Shown here in pieces: positions 29,972 through 39,221 of a stretch of DNA of 64,000 bases. The DNA is from JAJPHI01 sp035541875 (lineage in GTDB: Bacteria > Desulfobacterota > Binatia > Binatales > Binataceae), in NCBI GenBank assembly GCA_035541875.1, contig DATKML010000023.1:201389-265388 (forward strand), read 5' to 3'. Position numbers and translations under genes: made by a program. Below the pieces are notes generated by a model. That model had not been told where the DNA came from, made no database searches, and worked only from the letters and a program-made list of their open reading frames with translations. Position 1 is the first letter of the stretch. Every line of letters begins with the position of its first letter.

Positions 29972-30009
29972 AAAAAGGCTGGCAGTGCTCACGCATCGTC
30001 AGCCTTTTT
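29972..30009 (+). terminator. Bidirectional terminator between acnA and the phosphotransferase
   Basis: A stem of about 12 bp (AAAAAGGCTG with CAGCCTTTTT, extended by G-U and C-G pairs) closes a 14-base loop. The A-run and T-run flanks let it work in both directions for the two convergent genes. Confidence 0.88.
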
Positions 30010-30021
30010 CTACTTCCCGGA

Positions 30022-31092
30022 TCAACGTGGCGACGGGATGCTTACGGAGACGCCGACCTTGCGCGCCGTGTAGCGCGAGAGCAAGCGCACGACTCCAGGG
30101 GTGACGTTCGCGATCGCCTCTGGACGAAAGCCGACGGCTTCCGGACCCTGCGCCACCATCATCCCGAACATCGAGAGTCGCTGCAGAGCCGCCACACCTT
30201 GGCAGTAGCGGAACCGCGCCAGCTCCATCGGCGCCATCGCGTGGTAGAGCGGCACGTAAAGCGCATTGAAGACAGCGCGTAACGAGTTGCCGATCGCGTT
30301 ATCACGCATCCATCGCGGATGGTCCATCGCGCTCGTCGCGAGAATGATCGACGTCGTTGCCGCGCACAAATGTCGGTCGCCACGATCCGCACTTACCCAA
30401 TCAATCACGCCTTTCACTCGCAAACCCGAGACGATCACGTTCTGCGGATGGTAATCCAGATGGACGATCGAGTCAGGGGCCTCTTTGAATTGCGCCGCCT
30501 GCTCTTGTAGAGCACGATGAGCCTCGCGGAGCCCCGGCAGCGGACCTTCTTCGATACGATCGGCGATCACATCGAGGATGCGCTCCGGGAGCGAAACCCC
30601 TTTTGCCGAGCGCGGCGATAGGTGGGCGCGCTGCACCCCTTCGAAGTTGAGTCGGTTACTCGCCATCCGATGGAGACGCACCTGCGCTGCGACAAACGCG
30701 GTGAAACCGAGCGAGAAATTCTTGAAGGCTGAAATGAAACTGCGGGTCGAGAAAAGCGGTCCTCCGGCGACCCGCTCCATAATCAGGAACGGGACTCCCA
30801 GCGCTTCGGGATCGGCCTCGAACGATAGCGGCCCTGGGACCGGATAGCCCGCCTCGGCCAATGCCGACATCGTGCGATATTCGCGTCGGCTCTTGGTGAC
30901 CGCTTCAGTCCCTTCGTAACATCGCAAGACAAGCGGCGTGCCCTCAGAGATACCTCGGAGCTTTTCGCACAGGCTCGGCAGCGTGAATCCGAAGACAGCG
31001 GTCTCCCATCCGCTCGCGAGAACGCCGAAGCGAGTTAGCGGGACTCCCAGGTATGCCGAGAGGCGGCGCTCTACCTCAGGCGCATCGATCAC
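30022..31092 (-). CDS. APH-family phosphotransferase
   Basis: 356 residues with the aminoglycoside/choline-kinase-like fold: VHLDYHPQNVIV is the catalytic Brenner motif and VIDWVSADRGD the metal-binding DxD-type motif. An N-terminal nucleotide-binding lobe includes VLRCYEG and FLIMERVAGG. The substrate cannot be told; the family covers antibiotics, sugars, homoserine and acyl compounds. The GTG start overlaps the last base of the EmrA-type gene's TAG stop (TAGTG), implying translational coupling with an efflux-type adaptor. A resistance role is possible but only inferred. Confidence 0.82.
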   Translation of the reverse strand: MIDAPEVERRLSAYLGVPLTRFGVLASGWETAVFGFTLPSLCEKLRGISEGTPLVLRCYEGTEAVTKSRREYRTMSALAEAGYPVPGPLSFEADPEALGVPFLIMERVAGGPLFSTRSFISAFKNFSLGFTAFVAAQVRLHRMASNRLNFEGVQRAHLSPRSAKGVSLPERILDVIADRIEEGPLPGLREAHRALQEQAAQFKEAPDSIVHLDYHPQNVIVSGLRVKGVIDWVSADRGDRHLCAATTSIILATSAMDHPRWMRDNAIGNSLRAVFNALYVPLYHAMAPMELARFRYCQGVAALQRLSMFGMMVAQGPEAVGFRPEAIANVTPGVVRLLSRYTARKVGVSVSIPSPR

Positions 31093-32258
31093 TACTGCTT
31101 AATGGTAGCGTCGCTGGGTGGAATCGCGCCCGGCGCTATCGTCTGATTGCGTGTCTGTAGCTGCTCGGGACCCATCCCGGGAGCCATCTCCTGTTGATGT
31201 TCCTGGTATTGATGCTGGAGTGTTGAAGACACCAGTGGGCCACTCGTATCAGCTATATCGACGCTAACATCGACGGAAAGCCCGACGCGCAGCGGCTTAT
31301 CCGCCGGCGCAGCCTCATTCAGAACGATCTTTACCGGGACGCGCTGCACAACCTTAACCCAGTTGCCGGTCGCGTTTTCGGGCGGTAGCAGAGCGAACGC
31401 CGCGCCTGTTCCCATGCTGATCGAGTCTACATGGCCCTTGTAAACGTGCCCCGGATAGATATCTGCTTCGATATCTACAGGCTGCCCCACTCGCACATCG
31501 GTAAGCTGCGTTTCCTTGAAATTAGCGGTGATATAAAGCCGATCCGTCGGCACGATCGCCAACAAGGGTTCGCCCGGCTGAATCCGATTGCCGACATGAA
31601 CGCTCTTGCGAGTGACGATACCGGAGAGCGGAGCCCGAATTTCCGTATAGCTGAGGTCGAGCTTGGCCATCTCGAGAGCGGCCTTTGCCTGCTGCACGAT
31701 CGGCCGATCATAACGATCGTGATCGTCGACACTACCACCCAGCGCGGCTCGTGCCTGCTCCAGCTGATGGACCGCCAGGGCACGATCGGCGATTGCCACA
31801 CGCAATCCAGTCGATGCGTTGTCGAAGTACGATTTTGAGACCACGCCCTGCTTGTTTAGCTTGGCGGCGCGATCGTAATCGATCTGCGCCTGGCGCATCT
31901 GTGAAGTTGCCAGGGTTACGCCGGCCTCGGCCGAATCGATTTGGGCGTAAAGCTGATCGACTGATTGTTGGGCGCGCTGCAATTGCGCCTGAGCTTCATC
32001 GACACGGACCTGGTAGTCACGCGGATCGAGTACCAGCAGAGGTTCTCCGCCCTTAACACGCCAGTTTTCTTCGACGAAGAGCTTGGTAACCGTGCCGGAG
32101 ACGCGGGAAGAAACCAAAGCCACGGTGCCATCGACATAGGCGTCGTCAGTCGAGACATGGCTCGAAAAAAACCTGAAGTAGCGCCACGCCGGGGCTATTG
32201 CGAGGAGGAGCCCTATGACGACAACTGCCAGAAAGATTTTGCGTAAAACCGGTTTCAT
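31092..32258 (-). CDS. EmrA/HlyD-type periplasmic adaptor
   Basis: 388 residues. One N-terminal membrane helix (about 8-25), then VSTDDAYVDGTVALVSSRVSGTV, the EmrA-like start of the barrel-sandwich domain. A coiled-coil hairpin follows (VDEAQAQLQRAQQSVDQLYAQ), then the second lipoyl half (IRAPLSGIVTRKSVHVG) and the beta-barrel. Such adaptors link an inner-membrane pump to an outer-membrane channel. No MFS (EmrB) or ABC pump is next to it; the co-transcribed partner is a phosphotransferase. The C-terminal 50 residues are Gln/Pro-rich and poorly conserved. Confidence 0.9.
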   Translation of the reverse strand: MKPVLRKIFLAVVVIGLLLAIAPAWRYFRFFSSHVSTDDAYVDGTVALVSSRVSGTVTKLFVEENWRVKGGEPLLVLDPRDYQVRVDEAQAQLQRAQQSVDQLYAQIDSAEAGVTLATSQMRQAQIDYDRAAKLNKQGVVSKSYFDNASTGLRVAIADRALAVHQLEQARAALGGSVDDHDRYDRPIVQQAKAALEMAKLDLSYTEIRAPLSGIVTRKSVHVGNRIQPGEPLLAIVPTDRLYITANFKETQLTDVRVGQPVDIEADIYPGHVYKGHVDSISMGTGAAFALLPPENATGNWVKVVQRVPVKIVLNEAAPADKPLRVGLSVDVSVDIADTSGPLVSSTLQHQYQEHQQEMAPGMGPEQLQTRNQTIAPGAIPPSDATIKQ

Positions 32259-32368
32259 CTGCTCTCTTCGGCCACCTCTGCTGCGGTGAACGCTTCAGTC
32301 GTTCCCGCCGGGTGCCGCTAGTTATGAACTTTCCTCTGCCTTCAAGTCAAACGAGCCTAAGCCTCGTC

Positions 32369-33130
32369 TCAATTGACTTTTATACTCACCGTTCCGCTGC
32401 CTCCGGCCGTGACGACGTGGCCGTTAAAGCTCAGGTTGATCCTCATCGGCCCGCCCGACACCGTCGTGAAGATGCCATCGACTCGCTCAGTCGTCGAATT
32501 CCCGTTCGGCGAATCAAACAGGAGAAGTGTTGGCGATTGCGATTGCAGAACGTAGGCCGTGTCCACGTCTTCGACGACCGCATTGAAAGTCCCGTTAAGC
32601 GGATTAGTTACGAAAAAACGCACGTCGGGAAAGGCAGGTGGCGCGAGAGTCTTCAGCGCTGTGCCGGTATTCATCGGTTGGCCCGAGTCGTTAAGATTGG
32701 CTACCAGAGTTCCGTAATTCGTGTAGGTCGAGCCAAGCTCAAGCACGTTGTAAGCCGAGATAGCCTCGACGCTTAGCAGCCGCGAATCGTTGGAGAGCTT
32801 GGTCGCCATAATCCTGAACGCGCCATTCGCGCTGGGATCGGAGCATAGATTGGGCTGACCCGGAGCCGGCGCATTAACGATGATGATGTTAAGCGGCACG
32901 ACTCCGCGGACTTTCCATGAAGATCGACAGTCCGAAACGACGGCAAAAAACGGCGTGCCGATATTGCCGACCATCCGAAAGTTCTTCTGACTCGCGTTCG
33001 GCGGCGTCGATCCGGGTTCGGTGGAATTGCCCGTGCCGAAGCCGTTGCAACCCAGCAGAGCGCTCAGCGCTAAAGCGAGCAGCGTCAGACCGAACCTGGC
33101 AATTCTCTGATTAGGCTGACTGCTTACCAC
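32369..33130 (-). CDS. Predicted lipoprotein, unknown function
   Basis: About 253 residues from the GTG at 33130, whose G is the last base of the upstream TAG stop. The N-terminus has basic residues, a hydrophobic stretch (FGLTLLALALSALLGC) and a lipobox LLGC, so it should be lipidated and envelope-anchored. The mature part is beta-rich, with repeated Gly/Asn/Ser turns (TNYGTLVANLNDSGQP, AVVEDVDTAYVLQSQ), and ends in GGSGTVSIKVN, like small domain repeats of surface proteins. No named family is recognised. It is coupled to the large secreted protein encoded just upstream. Confidence 0.75.
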   Translation of the reverse strand: MVSSQPNQRIARFGLTLLALALSALLGCNGFGTGNSTEPGSTPPNASQKNFRMVGNIGTPFFAVVSDCRSSWKVRGVVPLNIIIVNAPAPGQPNLCSDPSANGAFRIMATKLSNDSRLLSVEAISAYNVLELGSTYTNYGTLVANLNDSGQPMNTGTALKTLAPPAFPDVRFFVTNPLNGTFNAVVEDVDTAYVLQSQSPTLLLFDSPNGNSTTERVDGIFTTVSGGPMRINLSFNGHVVTAGGSGTVSIKVN

Positions 33131-35532
33131 TAGAGCGTCCCCGGGATAGGCGTTGAATTCTGGCACAGGTAACAGAATCCCTTTGGCGAAGCGGTCGGCG
33201 ATGCACTAGGAGTCGCAATCGGTGTTGACGACGAGGAAACGTCACAGATGCTGAAGCAGGCCGCTTTCGGCGGATAATTGGGAATCGTCGCCGGACTAAC
33301 CAGATTCGCGTCTGCGCTCGCGATGAATTCCGGAGTTCCCGTAGGTTGGGCCTGATAGTGCGACACAACATAGTCATCCGCGGGTTCGCAGATCGAGAAA
33401 TTCTGTGGTGCCGACAGTGCAGCAACCTGGCTCTGTGATATCGCTACGTTGCCCTTTGATACTGACAAGATAGTGTTTTGATCCACCGTCGCGACCGTTC
33501 CCTGAACGCTGCCGTGACCGACACACTTAAGCGGAGTCAGGCTGCCAGAAACGACAGTCGTTGCGCAGGCTTGGGGCGCCGGTGCTCCGCTCAGAACGGC
33601 GTAGGTATGGCCGCCAACTTTCTGCGGAGCCGGACCGAACAGATCCTGCACGGAAGCGAACATGTCATAGTTCGCCGCTCCGCCGATATCAACCGGTGTT
33701 CCAGTGGGCGTTGGCGTAGCTTTGGTGGCTGAGGCATCGGGCTCAAAGACTTCTGCTCCCCCGGTAGGGGACGCTACAGGAGACGGTTCGTAAAGCGGAA
33801 CCGTAATCGGAAGTGGCGCCGGGTTGCTCTGCTGACCGACCGGAATGCTCGTGAGCGCTACCCCCTCACCATTGAAGCTTCCTTGATCCTCTACGTTTAC
33901 CAGAACATTGAGAGGATTATTTTGCACCTTCTGGCCGGCGTCTACGTTCACCTGGAGCGTCCCGTGCTGGAGGCTAAAGCTGCAGTCGTTGTCCTTGTAA
34001 CCCGACCCGTCGCATTTGAAAGTTGAGTTGAGGTTCCGGACCCCGAGTAGTCGGCCATTGTAACCGGATGCGGTAGCCTTCATTGCATAGCCTGAAGGAC
34101 CTCCGCTCTTGCTGCTCTTGATGTGCGGAAGCGCACTGAAGGCGGTTGGCGCTCCGCCGCTGGGCGAGAACGGGTATTGGCCGAGGTTGTTGGTCGAACT
34201 TATTCCCAGCACCACACATCCGTCTTGCGGCGCGCCGCTAGGAGCGAACTGATCGCACTGAGCATTGCACTGCGGCGGTGGAGTTGGAGTCGCGACAGAG
34301 GTCGGCGACGGCGAGCATGGGATGTTGTCGACCGCGGACGGAGGTCCGTAGATCTCGACCTCGGCCCCGGAGATACCAGTGCCATTACACGCGTCGGCAA
34401 CAATCCCGCCGATCCCTCGGGTTGCTTCCTGCTCCAAATGGAAATTGATGACGTATTGATCGCCCCGCTTCCTATCGAGAACGACGTGTGATTGAGCGTC
34501 GAAGGAACGACTGCCCCCCGAGCTGGCAACCAGGTCGTAGGTCCCTGCCGGAACCATCATGAAGTAATTGTGATCGGAGCTATTATCGACGATCCCGGTT
34601 GAGAGCACCGTGCCCGTGCCGGAGATCTCAGCATTGACCTGCCCCTTGTTGGTGGAGCCGAAAATTTGCCCGGAAACAACGGCCGCTACCTCGGTCGAAT
34701 TGCTGGGCGGCGCGACGGGTACCAGACCCGGACTAAACACGCATACGCCGGGGATTGGGTTAGAGTTTGGCAACGCTTTTATCGGACAAATCTCGGCCGA
34801 GAACGGCAGCGTGTCGGTGGAGCTGATTGGAGCCCCAAGCGGGATTGCATTGATCGCGATCGGAACAAGCTGAACACCACTCCGCCCAATAGAATAAAGC
34901 TTATCGCTAGTGTTAGCTGTCGGACTGCCGAACGCTGGGTAGCGAATCGAGGAGACGCCGCTCAGGGACGTCGGATAGGTGATACATCCTTCGCCGTTGG
35001 CGTTGGTCGTATTTCCGCACAAAGGCACCAGCGTGGCCGGCGGATTATTGAGCAGCAACTCGACCTGGTAATAGTCTTGAGCCTTGATTTTCGCGGTGTT
35101 GAAGACCGTCAGGTTATTCTGCAATTGCGCCATATCGAGTTGCATGACGCTGCGCGCCTGACCGATCCCGATGGAGTTGCCATTGGGGCCAAAATTACCG
35201 CCGAAACTAAACGTGGTGTACGCCGCGCCGTTCGTTGCCCCGGGCGCTACCGTAACCGTCGCCCAACTTGAATCGTTGTCAGCCAGACTCATGTTGGTCG
35301 TGGGATTGAACCGGACAGCGATTACGTTGAGCAGAACGCTCTGAAAATTAGGGAAGGGATTAGCCAGGTTTTCCCCGGAAATGGCTCCCGTGAAAGCTAC
35401 CTGAACATAGCCCTTGCCATTGCTCGACGATGCGAGCGGCGGATCGACCCAGCCCGCCATCAAGATTGAGAGAACCAGGGCCACGGGAACGAGCAGGACA
35501 GCCACTGCCCATCGCGAACTTAGATGCTTCAC
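33130..35532 (-). CDS. Large secreted protein with DUF4382-like start and TPTP-type linkers
   Basis: 800 residues from GTG 35532. The N-terminal signal anchor (WAVAVLLVPVALVLSILMAG) is followed by a region (about 40-170) resembling DUF4382 (GYVQVAFTG, QLQNNLTVFNTAKIKAQDYYQVELLL). Next come at least two carboxypeptidase-regulatory-like beta domains (VVSGQIFGSTNKGQVNAEI, GIGGIVADACNGTGISGAEV). Ser/Thr/Pro linkers (SPTSVATPTPPPQC, TPTPTGTP, SPSASPTASPKG) separate later parts. There are many cysteines, likely disulfides. It should be an exported, extended surface protein. Function unknown. The stop overlaps the lipoprotein start by one base. Confidence 0.78.
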   Translation of the reverse strand: MKHLSSRWAVAVLLVPVALVLSILMAGWVDPPLASSSNGKGYVQVAFTGAISGENLANPFPNFQSVLLNVIAVRFNPTTNMSLADNDSSWATVTVAPGATNGAAYTTFSFGGNFGPNGNSIGIGQARSVMQLDMAQLQNNLTVFNTAKIKAQDYYQVELLLNNPPATLVPLCGNTTNANGEGCITYPTSLSGVSSIRYPAFGSPTANTSDKLYSIGRSGVQLVPIAINAIPLGAPISSTDTLPFSAEICPIKALPNSNPIPGVCVFSPGLVPVAPPSNSTEVAAVVSGQIFGSTNKGQVNAEISGTGTVLSTGIVDNSSDHNYFMMVPAGTYDLVASSGGSRSFDAQSHVVLDRKRGDQYVINFHLEQEATRGIGGIVADACNGTGISGAEVEIYGPPSAVDNIPCSPSPTSVATPTPPPQCNAQCDQFAPSGAPQDGCVVLGISSTNNLGQYPFSPSGGAPTAFSALPHIKSSKSGGPSGYAMKATASGYNGRLLGVRNLNSTFKCDGSGYKDNDCSFSLQHGTLQVNVDAGQKVQNNPLNVLVNVEDQGSFNGEGVALTSIPVGQQSNPAPLPITVPLYEPSPVASPTGGAEVFEPDASATKATPTPTGTPVDIGGAANYDMFASVQDLFGPAPQKVGGHTYAVLSGAPAPQACATTVVSGSLTPLKCVGHGSVQGTVATVDQNTILSVSKGNVAISQSQVAALSAPQNFSICEPADDYVVSHYQAQPTGTPEFIASADANLVSPATIPNYPPKAACFSICDVSSSSTPIATPSASPTASPKGFCYLCQNSTPIPGTL

Positions 35533-35700
35533 GCTAAACCATGCTCTACTAATCTGAGGTCAGCGCTTTGGGATAACCTATGGAACCAAGGAAGGCAAGT
35601 GCGACCCCTCGATGAGCACGCTGCTCGACCAACGTCTTTTGTGCATGTTGCTGACAGCCCCTTGACTATCCCTCGCTTCGCTCCGGAAAATCGACGGAGC

Positions 35701-37374
35701 ATGCGGATTTATTTCAGGCCCTGCCGGGAACTGCTCCTTCGTAGCTTCTTCGTGGCGATAATGTTACTCGCGGCTGCTGCGTCATCGGCTCTGGCCGAGA
35801 TGCAGGTAACGGTCGGCAATCCCGGACTCGCCCATTTCGATACGGACGGTGGCGTCGAGCTGGACTTCGGGCTCACCGATTCGAACGGCCAGCCCGTCGG
35901 TAACCTGACCAAAGACAACGTTCAGGTCCTCGAGGACGGCAAACCCGGCAAAATCCTCTACTTCCACGGAGTCGGGCAGGGACGCCCCGTGGATATCGTG
36001 TTCGTGCTCGACATCACCGAATCGATGCAGCCTTACATCGACGCGGTGAAGCAGAACATCATCACGTTCGCTCGCGATTTGCAGAGCAACAATCGCGACT
36101 ATCGCCTCGGGCTGGTCACGTTCGAAGACTACGTCGTCTCGCAGTATCAGGACTGCAATTGCGAATACCGCAACACGATGACCTCCGACGTCTCGAAGTT
36201 CATCAGCTGGGTCGGCGGACTGCACGCAGGTGGCGGCGGTGATATTCCCGAAGATCCGCTCGACGCGCTGGCATACGCTGCCAGCCTGCCTTTCCGGCCT
36301 GAAGCGCAAGGGATCGTGATCCTGATTACCGATGCTCCCCCGCATGTCGCAGGCGATGGCCCCGACCGGCAAGGCGATCAGGCCTACCGCGATCATCATC
36401 CAAACGCCAACGCCGACGTTACCTCGCAGACCGGGCCGAAAGTGGCCGCACTCTTCCAGAAGGACGGATTGACCCTCTACGCGGTCGCGCCTCCACCCTT
36501 TATCGCACCCGAATATCAGGGAATCGTGCAGAGCACCCACGGCCGCCTGTTCAATATCGTTTCGGAACAGAACCGTTTCCCCGAGTTGGTGCGCGATATC
36601 GGCCATTCAATCGCAACCGAATATTCGCTGACCTATCGGACGCCGCGCCCAATCGAAGACGGAACGAATCGTACCGTCGAGCTGAAGATCAATTTCGACG
36701 GCCAAAGCGCGTCGGCCGAAACTTCGTACCAGGTCAAGGGCATCGGAGGAGCGGCGATTAACGTTCCTGAGGACAGCGGAACCGAGGCCGCCGGTGGTGA
36801 GGAAGCCCCTAGGCTATCACAGTTCTCATTCTCATGGTGGAACGGGCTCGTACCGCTTCTTGCACTGCTCGGGCTCGGAGGCCTCTCGCGCGTCCGCTTG
36901 GGGGTATCGGCCGACGAACTCCGCTCGATAGTTGAGGCCCAGAGCAAAGCCCCGGTACCAAATATCTCCGATGCCGCGCGTCAAGTGGCGCAGCGCGCGA
37001 GAAGCGCCGTCAGTTCGGCCGCATCCAGTAGCAGCGGAGCCCCGCGAACGGCGGCTCCCGCTCTATCGCCTCTACCGCCCGGCGAGGCTCGGCTAACGGC
37101 CCTCGAACGGATCGAGGCTATTCCGGGGGAATATTCCCTGCTGAAACCCGAGATCACGGTTGGACGCGGCGAGGACAATGATATCGTTATCCCGCACGCG
37201 AGCGTCTCGCGGAATCATGCGCGGCTCACCCGTCGTGATGGAGCCTTCGAACTGACCGATCTGAATTCGACCAACGGCAGCTACGTTAACAATCTGCTGG
37301 TTCAGGGTACCATTCGGGTTGCCAATGGCAGTGAGGTCCGGTTCGGCGATATCCGCTTTACGTTGCGCTTTTAG
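35701..37374 (+). CDS. VWA and FHA domain membrane protein
   Basis: 557 residues from ATG 35701; an upstream in-frame extension lacks a signal peptide and overlaps the divergent gene. A Sec signal peptide (about 1-32) is followed by a short beta domain, then a von Willebrand A domain starting at FVLDITESM (D104; MIDAS as DxTxS), with TFEDY and ITDAPPH later. One membrane helix (WWNGLVPLLALLGLGGL, about 380-400) precedes a disordered Ser/Ala linker and a C-terminal FHA domain (VGRGEDNDIVIPHASVSRNHARL, NSTNGSYVNN). The VWA part would be periplasmic and the FHA part cytosolic, where it could bind phosphothreonine. No kinase gene is adjacent. Confidence 0.88.
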   Translation: MRIYFRPCRELLLRSFFVAIMLLAAAASSALAEMQVTVGNPGLAHFDTDGGVELDFGLTDSNGQPVGNLTKDNVQVLEDGKPGKILYFHGVGQGRPVDIVFVLDITESMQPYIDAVKQNIITFARDLQSNNRDYRLGLVTFEDYVVSQYQDCNCEYRNTMTSDVSKFISWVGGLHAGGGGDIPEDPLDALAYAASLPFRPEAQGIVILITDAPPHVAGDGPDRQGDQAYRDHHPNANADVTSQTGPKVAALFQKDGLTLYAVAPPPFIAPEYQGIVQSTHGRLFNIVSEQNRFPELVRDIGHSIATEYSLTYRTPRPIEDGTNRTVELKINFDGQSASAETSYQVKGIGGAAINVPEDSGTEAAGGEEAPRLSQFSFSWWNGLVPLLALLGLGGLSRVRLGVSADELRSIVEAQSKAPVPNISDAARQVAQRARSAVSSAASSSSGAPRTAAPALSPLPPGEARLTALERIEAIPGEYSLLKPEITVGRGEDNDIVIPHASVSRNHARLTRRDGAFELTDLNSTNGSYVNNLLVQGTIRVANGSEVRFGDIRFTLRF

Positions 37375-37512
37375 CAGCGCAAAAATCTTCCAAGCCTGAC
37401 GGTGCGAAGGAATTACGCGCCTTGCATGTGGCAGCGCCCGAGCCGATCCGGTATTCTGGTTGGCTCCGCAAATAGCTGCTGAATTTTACTGAACCATCGT
37501 AGTGGAAGGCCA

Positions 37513-39216
37513 ATGAAGAAACTCACCGGCGCTCAAATCATCGTGGAAAGCCTCATAGCTGAGGGCGCCGAAGTTATTTTCGGCTATCCGGGCGGCGCCG
37601 TATTGCCGACCTATGACGCCCTGCTCGACTCGAAGCTCAAACACGTTCTCGTTCGGCACGAACAGGGCGCTACCCATATGGCAGAGGGCTATGCGCGGGT
37701 CAGCGGCAAACCGGGGGTTTGCGTCGTTACTTCGGGGCCGGGCGCAACCAACGCGGTGACCGGTATCGCCGATGCTTACATGGATTCGACCCCGATGGTT
37801 GTAATCTCGGGACAGGTTCCGACCAGCATGATCGGCAACGACGCGTTCCAAGAGGCCGATTTCGTCGGGATTACCCGTCCCTGCACCAAGCACAATTACC
37901 TGGTCAAGGACGTCAGCAAGCTCGCGCGGACCATCAAGGAAGCCTTTTATATCGCCGGCACCGGTCGACCGGGCCCGGTGGTCGTCGACGTCCCGCGCGA
38001 TATCCAGCAAGCGCATCACCCTTTTGTGTACCCTGATAAGGTCGATCTGCGCGGCTACAAACCAACCATAAAGGGTAACCCACGCCAGATTGAGCGCGCG
38101 GTCGAAGCGATCGAGCAAAGCGAAAAGCCGCTCTTCTACGTCGGCGGCGGCGTGCAATGGTCGGGAGCAGCGCCGGAACTCACTGAGTTGGCGCGCGGCC
38201 TCGGGATTCCCGTTACTGAAACGTTGATGGGACTCGGCTCCTTCCCCGCATCGGATCCGTTGTGCCTCGGGATGCTCGGGATGCACGGCTCGTACGGCAC
38301 CAATACCGCGGTCGTCAACACGGATTGTCTCGTTGCGATCGGTGCGCGCTTTGACGATCGCGTCACCGGACGTATCGCTGATTTCGCACCCAACGCCAAG
38401 ACCATCATCCACATGGATATCGACCCGTCTTCGATCTCGAAGAATGTTACCGTCGATATTCCGATCGTCGGCGATATCAAGAGCGTCCTGCAGGATATGC
38501 TGACCGTCGTCCGCTCGCGCGAAAGTATCGCCAAGCGCAAGGCGACGTGGGCCAAGTGGCACGAACAGATTCTGCGATGGAAACGCGAGAAACCGCTCTA
38601 CTCGAACGGCGACTACAAGGCGCGCGAGTCGGTCTCTCCATTTTACGTGATTGAAGAACTGCACACGCTGACCAAGGGCGATTGCATTATCGCGACCGAC
38701 GTCGGACAGCATCAGATGTGGATCGCGCAGATGTTCCCCTTTGAACGGCCGCGCTCGCTTCTGACCTCGGGCGGTCTCGGGACGATGGGCTACGGCCTGC
38801 CGGCCGGAATCGGCGCCAAATTCGCCGCGCCGGATCGCAATGTCGTCGTGATCTCCGGCGATGGCTCGATCCAGATGAATATCCAGGAACTGGGCACGGC
38901 GGTGCAGTACAACGTCGATTTGAAGGTCATCATCCTGAATAATTACTACCTTGGGATGGTCCGGCAGTGGCAGGAGAAATTCTACGCCGAGCGCTACTCC
39001 TACTCCGCGATGTCGGTACCGAACTTCGTGAAGCTGGCCGACGCGTACGGCGCCAAGGGTTTTCGGATCGAGAAGTCGAAAGACCTTGCCGCGACGATGA
39101 AGGAAGCATTCGCCACGCCAGGTCCAGTGCTGATCGATATCGTTATCCCGAAGGAAGAAGCGGTTATGCCGATGATTCCGCCGGGCGGGGCGATGTCCGA
39201 GATGCTCTTCGCGTAA
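37513..39216 (+). CDS. ilvB: Acetolactate synthase large subunit
   Basis: 567 residues of ThDP-dependent AHAS catalytic subunit. The ThDP-activating Glu lies in LVRHEQGATHMAEGYAR, the FAD-binding middle domain in AIGARFDDRVTG, and the C-terminal ThDP motif is GDGSIQMNIQELGT with ILNNYYLGMVRQWQ. It makes acetolactate or acetohydroxybutyrate for branched-chain amino acids. The small regulatory subunit gene (ilvN) and ilvC, normally directly downstream, are absent; a vapBC module on the other strand begins 5 bases after the stop. ATG 37513 has GGAAGG upstream. No attenuator peptide was seen. Confidence 0.94.
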   Translation: MKKLTGAQIIVESLIAEGAEVIFGYPGGAVLPTYDALLDSKLKHVLVRHEQGATHMAEGYARVSGKPGVCVVTSGPGATNAVTGIADAYMDSTPMVVISGQVPTSMIGNDAFQEADFVGITRPCTKHNYLVKDVSKLARTIKEAFYIAGTGRPGPVVVDVPRDIQQAHHPFVYPDKVDLRGYKPTIKGNPRQIERAVEAIEQSEKPLFYVGGGVQWSGAAPELTELARGLGIPVTETLMGLGSFPASDPLCLGMLGMHGSYGTNTAVVNTDCLVAIGARFDDRVTGRIADFAPNAKTIIHMDIDPSSISKNVTVDIPIVGDIKSVLQDMLTVVRSRESIAKRKATWAKWHEQILRWKREKPLYSNGDYKARESVSPFYVIEELHTLTKGDCIIATDVGQHQMWIAQMFPFERPRSLLTSGGLGTMGYGLPAGIGAKFAAPDRNVVVISGDGSIQMNIQELGTAVQYNVDLKVIILNNYYLGMVRQWQEKFYAERYSYSAMSVPNFVKLADAYGAKGFRIEKSKDLAATMKEAFATPGPVLIDIVIPKEEAVMPMIPPGGAMSEMLFA

Positions 39217-39221
39217 GAAGG

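Noticed and set aside
37375..37512. Branched-chain amino-acid attenuator before ilvB
   Set aside because: No leader peptide rich in Leu, Ile or Val and no competing hairpins were seen.
37486..38712. 408-codon leftward frame opposite ilvB
   Set aside because: A long antisense frame over a certain ilvB gene; the composition is that of a mirrored GC-rich gene and no motif was recognised.
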